Below, in pieces: positions 51,236 through 60,976 of a DNA stretch of 64,000 bases. The notes beneath the pieces were generated by a model. It was not told the origin of the DNA. It did not search any database and saw only the letters and a program-made list of their open reading frames with translations. The stretch spans positions 124,001 to 188,000 of the forward strand of contig NZ_JARFXX010000003.1 in NCBI RefSeq assembly GCF_029218125.1, given 5' to 3'. Positions within the stretch are counted from its first letter, which is position 1. Each line of letters begins with the position of its first letter. Source of the stretch: Oscillibacter faecalis_A (GTDB taxonomy: Bacteria > Bacillota > Clostridia > Oscillospirales > Oscillospiraceae). A program made the position numbers and the translations under genes.

Positions 51236-52498
51236 TCAGCTCTGAGCCTCGGGGATGCGGACCTGCACCTGATATGTCCCGGAAACACCGACAGAGGTTC
51301 CATCTCCCACCTTAACGCTGGCCGGCACCATGTAGGTCCCGGACGCCACCGCATAATCGCTGAGGTCAGCCGTAACAATCACATCCTCAGCCGAGACCTG
51401 ATGAAGCGCCTCCGCAGTGCCGAATATCTGCACCAAAAGCTCCGAGGTCAGAACCTCTACGTCCCGGCCGGACGGTACGTTTTCCAGTTGAATCCGCGTA
51501 GCGGTCAATGTCTGAGTCACTCTGTCGGGATAGCCAATCTCCAGCGTGGCACGGGTCACACCACTGAGGTTTTCACAGCCATCCGGCACCAGAATAGCAT
51601 AGCTGTGGCTTGTATTCTCCGTAGTCACGCTCAAAAGGTCAAAGCTGTCCAGCACGATGGAATCCATACCGTTAAGCACTGTGGCGTCACCGGAAACCAT
51701 AATGCTGTCCGGCTTGATGGCATAGACCATATCCTTCAGCAGCGCACCGGGGGCCTCCTGAAAATCTACCGTCAGCTTCAACTCTTTCGTGACATACACC
51801 GGCAGCGTGGCTTGAATCTGCCCTGCCTCGGTGTGAATCGAGGACTTGTCAATGATCTGCCCGTTTTCATCATATAGCTGATACTCCAGCTCGGAGGTCA
51901 CAGTCTCCTTGGCGTTCTTGCCGATGTCAAAGATCACCTTGGCATAGCTGACTGCCTCGATATCCGCCTCCTGTCCACGGAGCTGGATGATGGTCTGGGA
52001 TAGCTGCACCTTTCCAGCGGAATAACCCTCCGCCACATTGCCGGTCAGCTCACAGCGGAGCTCTACCTCCTTATGGCTCAGCTCACAGATATTCACAGTG
52101 GCGACATAAATGCTCTGCTTGTCAATGGCGGTATTGGACTGGTTGAACCCCCGGTCCGTATAGGAGGGTGTGATATTCACCGTCTGCACACCGGCGGAGG
52201 TAATGCCGGATAGGTCTGCCGTTACCCGCACCTTGGAGCGGTCCAGCTGCACAATATGCCGCCGGGTGCCCCGATAGGTGATATCCACCGTTGTGCTGGT
52301 GCCGCTGTCATCTCCCTCCACCAGCATCAGTCCGTTATCGGCTAAGGTCGCCTCTCCGGTATACTCGATGGGAATATCCCATACCGTCTGAAACACGATT
52401 CGGCCGCTGGACTCATCCACATAATACCAGATACCGGCCGCCACGATAATAGAGAGCAGCAAATAGAAAATATTCCGCAATCTCTGGTCCTTATTCAT
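51236..52498 (-). CDS. cdaR: YbbR-domain protein, CdaA regulator
   Basis: A 420-residue protein with one N-terminal transmembrane helix (NIFYLLLSIIVAAGIWYYV) and several extracellular YbbR beta domains. CdaR binds and modulates the membrane diadenylate cyclase CdaA. It overlaps the cdaA 3' end by 8 bases. The second of two nearby Met codons was chosen. Confidence 0.9.
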   Translation of the reverse strand: MNKDQRLRNIFYLLLSIIVAAGIWYYVDESSGRIVFQTVWDIPIEYTGEATLADNGLMLVEGDDSGTSTTVDITYRGTRRHIVQLDRSKVRVTADLSGITSAGVQTVNITPSYTDRGFNQSNTAIDKQSIYVATVNICELSHKEVELRCELTGNVAEGYSAGKVQLSQTIIQLRGQEADIEAVSYAKVIFDIGKNAKETVTSELEYQLYDENGQIIDKSSIHTEAGQIQATLPVYVTKELKLTVDFQEAPGALLKDMVYAIKPDSIMVSGDATVLNGMDSIVLDSFDLLSVTTENTSHSYAILVPDGCENLSGVTRATLEIGYPDRVTQTLTATRIQLENVPSGRDVEVLTSELLVQIFGTAEALHQVSAEDVIVTADLSDYAVASGTYMVPASVKVGDGTSVGVSGTYQVQVRIPEAQS

Positions 52499-53384
52499 CA
52501 TCGTCCGCACCTCCGTTCTTTCTGGGCTTCAGGAGATTCAGCAGATTCAACAGATTGAATTTCGGCTTGTCCGCATCGTCCTCCTCCCGCGGAAGCAGCT
52601 CGTTCCGCAGGAGGTTCTCCAGAGTTTCCGGTTTAAGGTGCCGCTTCAGCATTCCGCCGATGGCCACGGAGATTGAACCGGTCTCCTCAGAGACAATGAC
52701 CACCACGGCATCGGAGTTTTCGCTCATGCCGATACCCGCCCGGTGGCGCATTCCAAGGTCACGGGACAGATTTACATTCTTGCTCAGCGGCAGCATACAC
52801 CCCGCGCCCAGCACCCGTCCGTGGCGCACGATCACAGCGCCGTCATGCATGGGGGCCTTTACGAAGAAAATATTCTTCAGCAGCTCGCCGGATACCGCCG
52901 CATCCAGCACCGTGCCGCTGCGGACCATATCATCCAGCTGCATTTCCCGCTCAAAAACGATCAATGCGCCGGTGCGAGTCTGTGACATTTCCGTACAGGC
53001 CAGCACCGTCTGACTGATGGCCTGCTCCACCGCGCCCACAGTCTCCTCATGAATAAATAGCGCCGTGAAGCGGCGGCTGCCCACCTGCTCCAGAACCCGC
53101 CGAATCTCCGGCTGAAAGAGGACGATCAGCGCCAGCAAGCCCAAATTCGCCATGCTCCGCATGATATAGTTGATGCCATTCAGGTGCAGGGCGGAGGAAA
53201 CCACCAGAGCCGCCAGAAAGATCATCAGGCCCTTTACAAGACTGGCCGCCTTTGTACTCTGCACCAGTGTGAATATCTTATACAGGATGAACGCCATAAG
53301 GGCAATATCCAGTATATCCGATATCTCAATGGACAGCAGATACCGAAGAATCCACCCGCTGACCTCAGCAAATCTTACTTCCAT
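52491..53384 (-). CDS. cdaA: Membrane diadenylate cyclase (c-di-AMP synthase)
   Basis: A 297-residue protein with three N-terminal hydrophobic helices and a DisA_N cyclase domain. The active-site motifs are DGA (MHDGAVIV) and RHR (MRHRAGIG). It makes c-di-AMP, a regulator of potassium and cell-wall homeostasis. The C-terminal ~40 residues are a charged Leu/Asn-rich tail. Confidence 0.95.
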   Translation of the reverse strand: MEVRFAEVSGWILRYLLSIEISDILDIALMAFILYKIFTLVQSTKAASLVKGLMIFLAALVVSSALHLNGINYIMRSMANLGLLALIVLFQPEIRRVLEQVGSRRFTALFIHEETVGAVEQAISQTVLACTEMSQTRTGALIVFEREMQLDDMVRSGTVLDAAVSGELLKNIFFVKAPMHDGAVIVRHGRVLGAGCMLPLSKNVNLSRDLGMRHRAGIGMSENSDAVVVIVSEETGSISVAIGGMLKRHLKPETLENLLRNELLPREEDDADKPKFNLLNLLNLLKPRKNGGADDDE

Positions 53385-53487
53385 TTCGCATCCTCACCTC
53401 TTTATAAGGCATTCGTATTTTACATTATAGAGAAAATCCCTGTAAAATTCAAGGAAAACCGTTAAAAATTCACGTTCCGTTCAGAAT

Positions 53488-54615
53488 TTATTTTTTGATT
53501 GCCTCCCGCAGTGCGTAATACAGCCCTTCGCAGTCCCCTGGTGCGTTGAAGGCCGAAAAGCTGACGCGGACAGTCCCGGTATTCAGTGTCCCGGCGCTGC
53601 GGTGGGCCAGCGGCGCACAGTGAAGCCCCGCCCGAACGGCGATTCCCCGCTCTGCCAGCGCTTCTCCGATCAGCTCCGGGTCCCTGCCCCTAACGCGGAA
53701 AGACAAAACGCCTGCCTGCTGCTTTCCCTCCGGCGCGGCAAAGACCTCCACCGCAGGCAGCGTCCGCAGCAGCTCCGCCGTGCGCCGGGTCAGCATTTGC
53801 TCGTGACGGAGAATCCTATCCGTTCCCCGGCGGCGGACGAACCGTACCCCCGCCAGCAGTCCGGCAATTCCCGGCATATTGTGGGTCCCCGCCTCCAGCC
53901 GGTCCGGCAGGAAATCCGGCATCTCCTGACTGAGCGAAATGCTGCCGGTGCCGCCCTCCAACAGCGCTGCGGGCAATCCGTCTCCGCCGCACAGCAGTAT
54001 GCCGGTGCCTTGCGGGCCATAAAGTCCCTTGTGCCCCGGCATGGCGATGAACGCCGCTCCCAAACGCTCCATGTCCAGCGGCAGAATCCCGGCGGACTGG
54101 GAGATATCCACGATCAGCGGTACACCCCTGTCACGGCACAGCTCCGCTACAGCCTCAATGGGCTGGATGCATCCGAACACGTTGGATACATGATTGCAGA
54201 TCACCGCGTCGATGCCCGGAACGATCAATCTCTCAAAGGCCGCCACCGCCGTCTCGCGGTCAAAGGGCGGCGCATCCGCCGCGGATATATCGGCTCCCAG
54301 CGCCGCCAGCGGCCGTGTCACGGCGTTGTGCTCATAGCCGGAAACCACCACCCGCCCGCCGCGAGGAACGAGGCTCTTGATGGCAATATTCAGCCCGTGC
54401 GTTGCGTTTGTAGTGAATATTACCCGTTCCGGTTCCTTCATGTTAAATAGCGCCGCCAGCTCCGAGCGGCACCGAAACGCCGTATCTGCCGCCCGCATGG
54501 CCAGCGGATGTCCGCCCCGCCCCGGCGAGCCCATGGTGGAAAGCGCTTCCGTCATTGCCCGGGCTACGGTGGGCGGCTTTTGGAAGGTTGTGGCCGCACT
54601 GTCCAGATAGATCAC
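53488..54615 (-). CDS. Class V aminotransferase / cysteine desulfurase-like protein
   Basis: A 375-residue PLP enzyme: YLDSAATTFQKP at the start, the cofactor Lys in AMPGHKGLYGP, and RAGLHCAP with the Cys of desulfurases or selenocysteine lyases near the C-terminus. It could mobilise sulfur or selenium. The next gene upstream encodes DUF3343, a proposed Se/S carrier, with a 4-base overlap, which favours selenium or sulfur transfer. Confidence 0.87.
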   Translation of the reverse strand: MIYLDSAATTFQKPPTVARAMTEALSTMGSPGRGGHPLAMRAADTAFRCRSELAALFNMKEPERVIFTTNATHGLNIAIKSLVPRGGRVVVSGYEHNAVTRPLAALGADISAADAPPFDRETAVAAFERLIVPGIDAVICNHVSNVFGCIQPIEAVAELCRDRGVPLIVDISQSAGILPLDMERLGAAFIAMPGHKGLYGPQGTGILLCGGDGLPAALLEGGTGSISLSQEMPDFLPDRLEAGTHNMPGIAGLLAGVRFVRRRGTDRILRHEQMLTRRTAELLRTLPAVEVFAAPEGKQQAGVLSFRVRGRDPELIGEALAERGIAVRAGLHCAPLAHRSAGTLNTGTVRVSFSAFNAPGDCEGLYYALREAIKK

Positions 54616-54863
54616 AGGTTCACCTCCTGAAAGTCCCCGCCCCGCTGCAAATAAATACGCAGCGGACCAAGCCCCGCTCGCCGCAGCGTCGGCAGTGCCG
54701 CCGCCAGATCGTTGGGACTGATTCGCACCAGATAGGCGCAGCCCAGATCCGTCAGGTCTCTTGGCGCCCGGAAAATCTGACTGCGAATTCCGATACGGTT
54801 CAAAGCCGACTGCATCCGCTGTGCGTAGGTCACGGAGCGGGCAAGAATCAAATCATATTCCAC
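54612..54863 (-). CDS. DUF3343 putative Se/S carrier-like protein
   Basis: An 83-residue protein of the DUF3343 family (LILARSVTYAQRMQSALNRI...CAYLVRI). Such proteins occur with selenium-utilisation genes. It overlaps the aminotransferase start. A single Cys at about residue 62 could carry the chalcogen. Confidence 0.78.
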   Translation of the reverse strand: MEYDLILARSVTYAQRMQSALNRIGIRSQIFRAPRDLTDLGCAYLVRISPNDLAAALPTLRRAGLGPLRIYLQRGGDFQEVNL

Positions 54864-54899
54864 AGTTGCTCCTCCTCTCCTTGCTGGATGACAGTGTGG

Positions 54900-54934
54900 A
54901 AAAAAGGAGACGTACCGAATGTACGTCTCCTTGC
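54900..54934 (-). terminator. Terminator of the ispD-ispF operon
   Basis: On the minus strand the stem AAGGAGACGTAC / GTACGTCTCCTT is followed by a T run, 20 bases after the ispF stop. Confidence 0.85.
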
Positions 54935-54953
54935 AATATATGCACCTGTGCGG

Positions 54954-55439
54954 CTATTTGATTATTTCCAGCAGCGCCACGGCGTGCGCCGCCATGCCGG
55001 AACCGTCCCCGGTAAAGCCAAGGCCCTCCTCCGTAGTGGCCTTTACATTCACCAGCTCCAGGTCGATATTCAACGCCGCTGCCAGATTTTCCGCCATCCG
55101 CTCACGGTAGGGGCCAACCTTTGGCGCCTGCGCCAGCAGCGTCGCGTCAATATTCACCACGGCAAAGCCGCGCTTCGCCAGCAGATGTCCTACCTCCGCC
55201 AGCAGCTTCAGGCTGGAAATACCGGCGTAGGCCGGGTCCGTGTCCGGGAACAGTCTGCCGATGTCACCCAACCGGGCCGCGCCTGTCAGCGCGTCCATCA
55301 CGGCATGGGTCAGCACATCGGCGTCGGAGTGCCCCAGCAGCCCCTTTTCATAGGGTATGTCCACACCGCCCAAAATCAGTTTCCGTCCCTCTGTCAGCCG
55401 GTGAACATCATAGCCATGTCCGATTCGCAGCTTTGTCAT
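54954..55439 (-). CDS. ispF: 2-C-methyl-D-erythritol 2,4-cyclodiphosphate synthase
   Basis: A 161-residue MEP-pathway enzyme. The zinc ligands are in GHGYDVHRL and LGHSDADVLTHAV, and the C-terminal region has KATTEEGLGFTG. It overlaps ispD by 4 bases. Confidence 0.96.
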   Translation of the reverse strand: MTKLRIGHGYDVHRLTEGRKLILGGVDIPYEKGLLGHSDADVLTHAVMDALTGAARLGDIGRLFPDTDPAYAGISSLKLLAEVGHLLAKRGFAVVNIDATLLAQAPKVGPYRERMAENLAAALNIDLELVNVKATTEEGLGFTGDGSGMAAHAVALLEIIK

Positions 55440-56167
55440 GCCCGCGCCTCCCGCTCTGCCAAAATGGCCTCCGCTACCGTCAGGTCAATGGGGGTGGTAA
55501 TCTTCATGTTCTCCTCGTCGCCCTCTACCAGATAAACAACCTTCCCCAGTTGTTCCACAGCGGAGCAGTCATCGGTTACAGGCACATTGTTCTCCAGTGC
55601 CGACTGCAGCGCCGCCTTTAAAAGCTCCGCTTCAAAGACCTGCGGCGTTTGCACCGCCCGCAGCGTACTGCGGTCCGGGGTCTCCAGCACCGCACCGTCT
55701 GCCGCTGCCACCTTGATCGTATCCTTCACCGGCACTGCCGGGGCCGCAGCGCCGCATTTTGCGGCGGCGGCCACCACTTGGTCGATCAGCTCCGGCGTTA
55801 CCAGGGGCCGCGCACCGTCCTGCACCGCTAAAAGCCGAATATCCGGCGAGGTCTCCAACGCCGCCAGCAGAACGGAGTGGCACCGGCTCTCTCCGCCCCG
55901 CACCACCTTTTTGCATTTTGTAATGCCGTAGGTCTTGCAAAGCGCGGAGATCTCCACCAGCGCGTCCTCCCGGACAGCAATCACGATCTCGTCGATCGAC
56001 TCCGCCCTCTGAAGCGCTGTCAGTGTCCGAATCAGGACCGGCACCCCATCCAGAAATTCCATCAGCTTATCCACGCCGCCCATGCGGCTTGAGCTGCCCG
56101 CCGCCGCCACAATGGCGGCACAGATCGGACGGTTCGCCTCTCGTATTTTCCGAAACAGGGAACGCAT
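55436..56167 (-). CDS. ispD: 2-C-methyl-D-erythritol 4-phosphate cytidylyltransferase
   Basis: A 243-residue enzyme of isoprenoid synthesis. The nucleotide-binding IVAAAGSSSRMGG, VQDGARPLV and TDDCSAVE are family features. It starts close behind a small membrane-protein gene. Confidence 0.95.
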   Translation of the reverse strand: MRSLFRKIREANRPICAAIVAAAGSSSRMGGVDKLMEFLDGVPVLIRTLTALQRAESIDEIVIAVREDALVEISALCKTYGITKCKKVVRGGESRCHSVLLAALETSPDIRLLAVQDGARPLVTPELIDQVVAAAAKCGAAAPAVPVKDTIKVAAADGAVLETPDRSTLRAVQTPQVFEAELLKAALQSALENNVPVTDDCSAVEQLGKVVYLVEGDEENMKITTPIDLTVAEAILAEREARA

Positions 56168-56174
56168 GGCCCCT

Positions 56175-56405
56175 TCACCCCTTTTTATCCTTATTCTTGA
56201 GCAATCGCATCATCAGCAGAAGCACAGCAACCGCCCCTGCCGTAAAAAGCCCCTGAAATATCAAGGGCTGATACCAAGGCGCCGGCTGCATGGCATACAG
56301 CTCCGGGCGGGCCTTAAAATCAAAGTACAGGTAGATACATCTCCCTAAAAATACACCGATGCTGCATCCAAGAAAGAGCTTCAGTGTCGCGTACAGCCGC
56401 TTCAT
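56175..56405 (-). CDS. Small membrane protein, unknown
   Basis: A 76-residue protein with two hydrophobic helices (about 8-28 and 48-68) and a basic C-terminus (NKDKKG). It overlaps the ligA stop by 4 bases and precedes ispD by 7, so it is translated as part of this operon. Family not recognised. Confidence 0.6.
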   Translation of the reverse strand: MKRLYATLKLFLGCSIGVFLGRCIYLYFDFKARPELYAMQPAPWYQPLIFQGLFTAGAVAVLLLMMRLLKNKDKKG

Positions 56406-58399
56406 TTCAGCAACTCCGCGAATTCGTCCTCCGTCAGTACGGGGACGCCCAACTGCTGGGCCTTTGTCAGCTTGCTGCCCGCAGCCTCGCCCGCCACCAC
56501 ATAGGTGGTCTTTTTCGACACGGAGCCGCTGGCCTTGCCACCCCGGAGGACGATCTCGTTCTCCGCCGTTTTCCGGTCAAATCGGGTCAGGGTGCCTGTG
56601 AGCACAAAGGTCATGCCCGCAAAGCGGTCATCCACCTTCTGCACTGTGCTCTCCATATTGACGCCCGCGGCCTTCAGCCTTGCGATGAGGTCCTTGGCCT
56701 GCGGTTGGTTCAAATAGCTCACAATGCACCTGGCCGTAATTTCGCCCACATCCGGAATCGCGGTCAGCTCCTCCACGGAGGCAGCGCACAGCGCGTCCAG
56801 TGAGCCAAAGTGCTGCGCCAGAACGGCGGCGGCCTTTTCGCCCACCTGCCGGATACCAAGGCCGTAAATGAGCTTGCTGAGGTCATTGGCCTTGGATTTT
56901 TCAATGGCCCGTATCAGATTCTCCGCCGACTTCGCCCCCATGCGGTCCAGCTGGGCCACCTCCTGCGCGTGAAGCTCATAGAGGTCCGCCACATTGGCGA
57001 TCAGTCCCTTTTCCAACAGCTGTGCCACCACGGCGGGGCCGAGGCCCTCGATGTCCATGGCATCCCGCCCCGCAAAATGAGTGATATTTCGCTGAAGCTG
57101 CGCCGGACATTCCGCGCCGGTGCAGCGAACGGCGGCTCCGTCCTCGTCCCGCGCCACCGGCGCACCGCACACCGGGCAGGTTTCCGGCAGCAGATAGGGC
57201 TTTGTCCCCTCCGGGCGCTTCGCCGTGTCCACGGACAAAATCTCCGGAATGATCTCACCCGCTTTCTGCACCAAAACCGTATCGCCGATTCGGATATCCT
57301 TTTCCGTGATGAAATCCTGATTGTGAAGGGTGGCATTGGTCACGGTGGTGCCCGCCAGACGCACCGGGGTCAGCACCGCCTTGGGTGTCAGCACACCGGT
57401 GCGGCCCACCTGCACCACAATATCCGTCACCGTGGCGTACTTCTTCTCCGGCGGATACTTATACGCCACTGCCCACTTGGGAAATTTCGCCGTGGAGCCA
57501 AGAACTGTGCGGTCCGACAGGCTATTCACCTTGACAACCGCACCGTCAATATCAAAGGGGTAATCCATCCGCTTATCATTGATGCGGAAAATCTCCGCCT
57601 GAATGTCTGACGTCCCGCACAGCGTTTTGTGGGGAATGACCTTGAAGCGCTGAGCGGCCAGATAGTCAATGGTCTCCGCGTGGGACACGAACTCCCGGCT
57701 CTCCGCCAACTGTAAATTGAATACCGCAATATCCAACTGCCGCTGGGCGCAGATTTTCGGGTCAAGCTGCCGCAGAGAGCCGGCGGCGGCGTTTCGGGGA
57801 TTGGCCATCAGGGGCTTTCCCTCCAGCTCCCGTTTGGCGTTGATGGTCTCAAACACAGAGCGGGCCATATACACCTCGCCCCGGACAATAAGCCGGGGCA
57901 GCTTTTCCGGCAGCGTCATGGGAATAGAGCGGATAGTCCGGAGATTCTCCGTCACATCCTCGCCAACCCGGCCATCGCCCCGGGTAGCGCCACGGACAAA
58001 CACACCGTCCCGGTATTCCAGCGCCACGGACAATCCGTCCACCTTTGGCTCAACGGAATATTCCGCGTTGGGCCCCAGCGCCTCCTCCATCCGCTCGCAG
58101 AAAGACGCGACCTCCGCCTCGTTGAATACATCCTGTAAGCTCTCCAGCGGCACCTCATGGGTGTAGGGCTGGAAGGAATCCAGAATTTTGCCGCCTACCC
58201 GTTGGGTGGGAGAATCCGGCGTGATCTCCTCCGGGTGCGCCGCCTCCAGATCCTCCAGCCGACGGTTCAAACGGTCATATTCATAGTCCGGGATCACCGG
58301 GGCGTCTAAAACATAATAAAGATACCCCTGTTCCGTAAGATAGGCCCGCAGAAAGGCCAGTTCGTCCTTGTAATCGGCAAACTCCGTGCGAAATTCCAT
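56402..58399 (-). CDS. ligA: NAD-dependent DNA ligase
   Basis: A 665-residue ligase. The adenylated Lys is in EPKVDGLSVAL, followed by the OB fold, a zinc finger (CPVCGAPV...CTGAECPAQ), helix-hairpin-helix repeats and a C-terminal BRCT domain (about 590-665, FAGMTFVLTGTL). Length and order match the family. Confidence 0.97.
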   Translation of the reverse strand: MEFRTEFADYKDELAFLRAYLTEQGYLYYVLDAPVIPDYEYDRLNRRLEDLEAAHPEEITPDSPTQRVGGKILDSFQPYTHEVPLESLQDVFNEAEVASFCERMEEALGPNAEYSVEPKVDGLSVALEYRDGVFVRGATRGDGRVGEDVTENLRTIRSIPMTLPEKLPRLIVRGEVYMARSVFETINAKRELEGKPLMANPRNAAAGSLRQLDPKICAQRQLDIAVFNLQLAESREFVSHAETIDYLAAQRFKVIPHKTLCGTSDIQAEIFRINDKRMDYPFDIDGAVVKVNSLSDRTVLGSTAKFPKWAVAYKYPPEKKYATVTDIVVQVGRTGVLTPKAVLTPVRLAGTTVTNATLHNQDFITEKDIRIGDTVLVQKAGEIIPEILSVDTAKRPEGTKPYLLPETCPVCGAPVARDEDGAAVRCTGAECPAQLQRNITHFAGRDAMDIEGLGPAVVAQLLEKGLIANVADLYELHAQEVAQLDRMGAKSAENLIRAIEKSKANDLSKLIYGLGIRQVGEKAAAVLAQHFGSLDALCAASVEELTAIPDVGEITARCIVSYLNQPQAKDLIARLKAAGVNMESTVQKVDDRFAGMTFVLTGTLTRFDRKTAENEIVLRGGKASGSVSKKTTYVVAGEAAGSKLTKAQQLGVPVLTEDEFAELLK

Positions 58400-58411
58400 G
58401 GAGCGTCCTCC

Positions 58412-59116
58412 TTAGTCTTTGTTGAGTATGTAATCCTTGGCATCGTCTTCGTAAACATCGGGCGTTGTGGAAAAATAGGTATAGGTCTCCGGCACCGCAC
58501 CCACGATCACCGTCTCCGCCACCGTGATCTCATTGGAAACCTGGGTCACGGTGGAATAGCCCGGCAGCAGAATGCTGACGTATACATCGATTCTTAGAAT
58601 GATGCGGTGCTTCGTCTGGTTGATGCCGGCGGACTCGAACTGATTTTCAAACCGGGCGGACGAGGACCCCACCGACTCCATCCGCACGGAAATGCGCGGC
58701 CCACGGCCCGCCAGCAGCGGCGAGCCGGTGAGGCTCCCCAGCGGAACGGACAGCTCTCGAGCAGATACCTGATCGATACGGCCGAGAATCAGCTCCAATA
58801 TCTGCGCCTGTAAGCGGTTGAACGCCGCCATATTGCTGCGGACCATGGTAATGCGGCCCTCGTTGTCCTTTTCGTAGCGCACCAACTCCTCATAGGCGAT
58901 CTGGCCGCTGTCGATGGCCTCGTTCACCGCCTGATAGACAATGCGGTTCACGGCGTTGGAGACCCGGGTGGTGGCAAGGCTCCCCAGCAGGGGCCGCAGC
59001 TGCGCCCCCGCATAAAGAAGGAAAGCCAGCAGACCGGACACCGCCAGAAAAATCAGCGCCTTACGCACCTGCCGCCGGTCCGGCCCACGGTGGTAATAGA
59101 AAAAGCCCGGTCCCAC
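58412..59116 (-). CDS. yunB: Sporulation protein YunB
   Basis: A 234-residue protein with one N-terminal transmembrane helix (ALIFLAVSGLLAFLLYAG) and a conserved extracytoplasmic region (NAVNRIVYQAVNEAI, PLGSLTGSPLLAGRGPRI). YunB is needed for full spore formation in Bacillus; its biochemical role is unknown. It starts at GTG 59116 after GGGGGTGGGG. Confidence 0.88.
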   Translation of the reverse strand: MGPGFFYYHRGPDRRQVRKALIFLAVSGLLAFLLYAGAQLRPLLGSLATTRVSNAVNRIVYQAVNEAIDSGQIAYEELVRYEKDNEGRITMVRSNMAAFNRLQAQILELILGRIDQVSARELSVPLGSLTGSPLLAGRGPRISVRMESVGSSSARFENQFESAGINQTKHRIILRIDVYVSILLPGYSTVTQVSNEITVAETVIVGAVPETYTYFSTTPDVYEDDAKDYILNKD

Positions 59117-59166
59117 TGCCCCACCCCCATACGCTTTTTTTCAGCGTATGCGGGAGAGGCTGTCTT

Positions 59167-60537
59167 TTATTTCAGCTCGTTGACAATGGCCTTGAACACC
59201 TGTCCCCGCTCCATGAAGTTTGCAAAGCGGTCAAAGGAGGTGCTGGCCGGGGACAAAATCACCACGTCCCCCGGCTGGGAGCGCGCATCCGCAATGAACA
59301 CCGCCTCGTGGTAGTCCGCTACATCCAGAATTTCCAAGCCCTTGTAGTTTTCCGCCTGCTCCACGGCCTCCCGGATGACGCCCGCCGTTTTGCCGCACAG
59401 CAGCAGCAGCTTCACATGGTCATTCACCACAGGCCCAAGGGGCGCATAGCTGATGCCCTTATCCTTGCCGCCGGCAATGAGGATGACCTTTTCCGGGAAG
59501 GAGTTCAGGCCCGCGATGGTACGGCTTGGACTGGAGGCAATAGAGTCATTATACCACCGCACGCCGTTCCGGGTGCGAATCAGCTCAATGCGGTGCTCCA
59601 CGCCGCCGAAAGTCTTTGCGATCTCCCGCATGGTCTCGTAGCGCACCTGTCCCCGCACGGCGGCAAAGGCCGCCATATAGTTTTCAACATTGTGCGCGCC
59701 GGGCAGCAGAATATCCTTTGTCTCCATGATGGGCGTTACGCGCCCCTCCGCCGCCTCGTAGATCACGCCGTTTTCGCAGAAAACGCCGTTGTCTACCCGC
59801 TTTCTCCGGGAGAACCAGCGAACCTCCCCCACGGCCTTCGCCGCCTGCGTCACGCTGTCCGCGTTATCGGCATTAAATACGGCAATATCCTTTGGTGACT
59901 GGTGTGTAAAGATATTTGCCTTTGCATCAATATATTCCTGATAGTCCTTGTGAACATCCAGATGATTGGGCGCCAAATTCGTTGTCACAGCGATATGAGG
60001 GCTTTTCTGCATGGTCATGAGCTGGAACGAACTCAGTTCCAGCACCGCCGCGTCCTCCGGCGCCATTTCCGGCGTATCGCACAGCAGCGGGTGGCCGATG
60101 TTGCCTCCCACATGAACAATTTTCCCCTCCGCCGCCAGCAGCTTGGAGATAATGGTTGTGGTGGTGGTCTTTCCATCGGAGCCGGTCACGGCCAGAATCG
60201 GGCAGGGGCAGACCTCAAAAAACGCCTCCATTTCCGAGGTGATGACGCTGCCCCTTGCCACGGCGGCGGCCAGCTCCGGCACATCCGGCCGCAGGCCCGG
60301 GGTGCGGAAGATGACATCCTCATGAATGTCCTTCAGATAGTCCTCCCCCAGCTTCAGCTTGCAGCCCTGCGCGGCCAGTTCTGCGCCCAACTCGCCCAAA
60401 CTCTCCTTTTTATCCCGGGCGGTCACAGCCACGCCCTTTTCCAGCAGCTTTTCGATGAGGGGCCGGTTAGATACGCCGATGCCGATGACACTCACCGTCT
60501 TCCCCCGCAGCGCGGTCAAATATGCTTCAAAATCCAT
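59167..60537 (-). CDS. murD: UDP-N-acetylmuramoylalanine--D-glutamate ligase
   Basis: A 456-residue Mur ligase that adds D-Glu during peptidoglycan precursor synthesis. P-loop VTGSDGKTTTTT (usual GTNGKT with Asn to Asp), then LELSSFQL, TNLAPNHLDVH and the C-terminal NDSIASSP...LIAGGKDKG are present. It stands alone here, not in a dcw cluster. Confidence 0.95.
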   Translation of the reverse strand: MDFEAYLTALRGKTVSVIGIGVSNRPLIEKLLEKGVAVTARDKKESLGELGAELAAQGCKLKLGEDYLKDIHEDVIFRTPGLRPDVPELAAAVARGSVITSEMEAFFEVCPCPILAVTGSDGKTTTTTIISKLLAAEGKIVHVGGNIGHPLLCDTPEMAPEDAAVLELSSFQLMTMQKSPHIAVTTNLAPNHLDVHKDYQEYIDAKANIFTHQSPKDIAVFNADNADSVTQAAKAVGEVRWFSRRKRVDNGVFCENGVIYEAAEGRVTPIMETKDILLPGAHNVENYMAAFAAVRGQVRYETMREIAKTFGGVEHRIELIRTRNGVRWYNDSIASSPSRTIAGLNSFPEKVILIAGGKDKGISYAPLGPVVNDHVKLLLLCGKTAGVIREAVEQAENYKGLEILDVADYHEAVFIADARSQPGDVVILSPASTSFDRFANFMERGQVFKAIVNELK

Positions 60538-60571
60538 ATAACGCTCCTAATTTATTGCAGCTTTTATATTT

Positions 60572-60976
60572 TTAACTCTCTATGCCAAGCTGAAGCATGC
60601 AATCAGGATGGCTCTTGTTACAGCCATATACAATCTCATAATGTGTGCCTCTGCGCTGGTCGCCTTCACTATAGATAATATAGCAAATTCCCTCCTTCAA
60701 TTTTACTGGTTCTCCATCTATCTTGACACTTGTAAACACCGTACTGATATTTTTCGGGTCATAATCCGGGTCAACCTCTCCGTTTACAAGTTCCATTTGT
60801 AATTGTGCATAGGCTGTTCTCACATTCGCCCAATCCGTTGCCACCCGCGACTTGTGCAGGCTGCTGCTGAAAACCGGGATGGCTACCGCGATCAAAACCG
60901 CGATCACCGCCACTACAATGAGCATTTCCATCAGGGTAAAGCCCTGCTTGCGTCTTTCGTTGCTGTTCCGGGACAT
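60572..60976 (-). CDS. Type IV pilin-like protein (orphan)
   Basis: A 134-residue prepilin: basic leader KQG, then FTLMEMLIVVAVIAVLIAVA, the processing site and assembly helix typical of ComGC/type IVa pilins. The globular part is short, with two Cys near the C-terminus (YGCNKSHPDC) that could form a disulfide. No pilus assembly gene is in the window, so it must rely on a system elsewhere. Confidence 0.85.
   Translation of the reverse strand: MSRNSNERRKQGFTLMEMLIVVAVIAVLIAVAIPVFSSSLHKSRVATDWANVRTAYAQLQMELVNGEVDPDYDPKNISTVFTSVKIDGEPVKLKEGICYIIYSEGDQRRGTHYEIVYGCNKSHPDCMLQLGIES

Noticed and set aside
59125..59160. Small hairpin between yunB and murD
   Set aside because: The stem is only about 7-9 pairs with an A-rich loop and no T run after it on the minus strand; too weak to list as a terminator.
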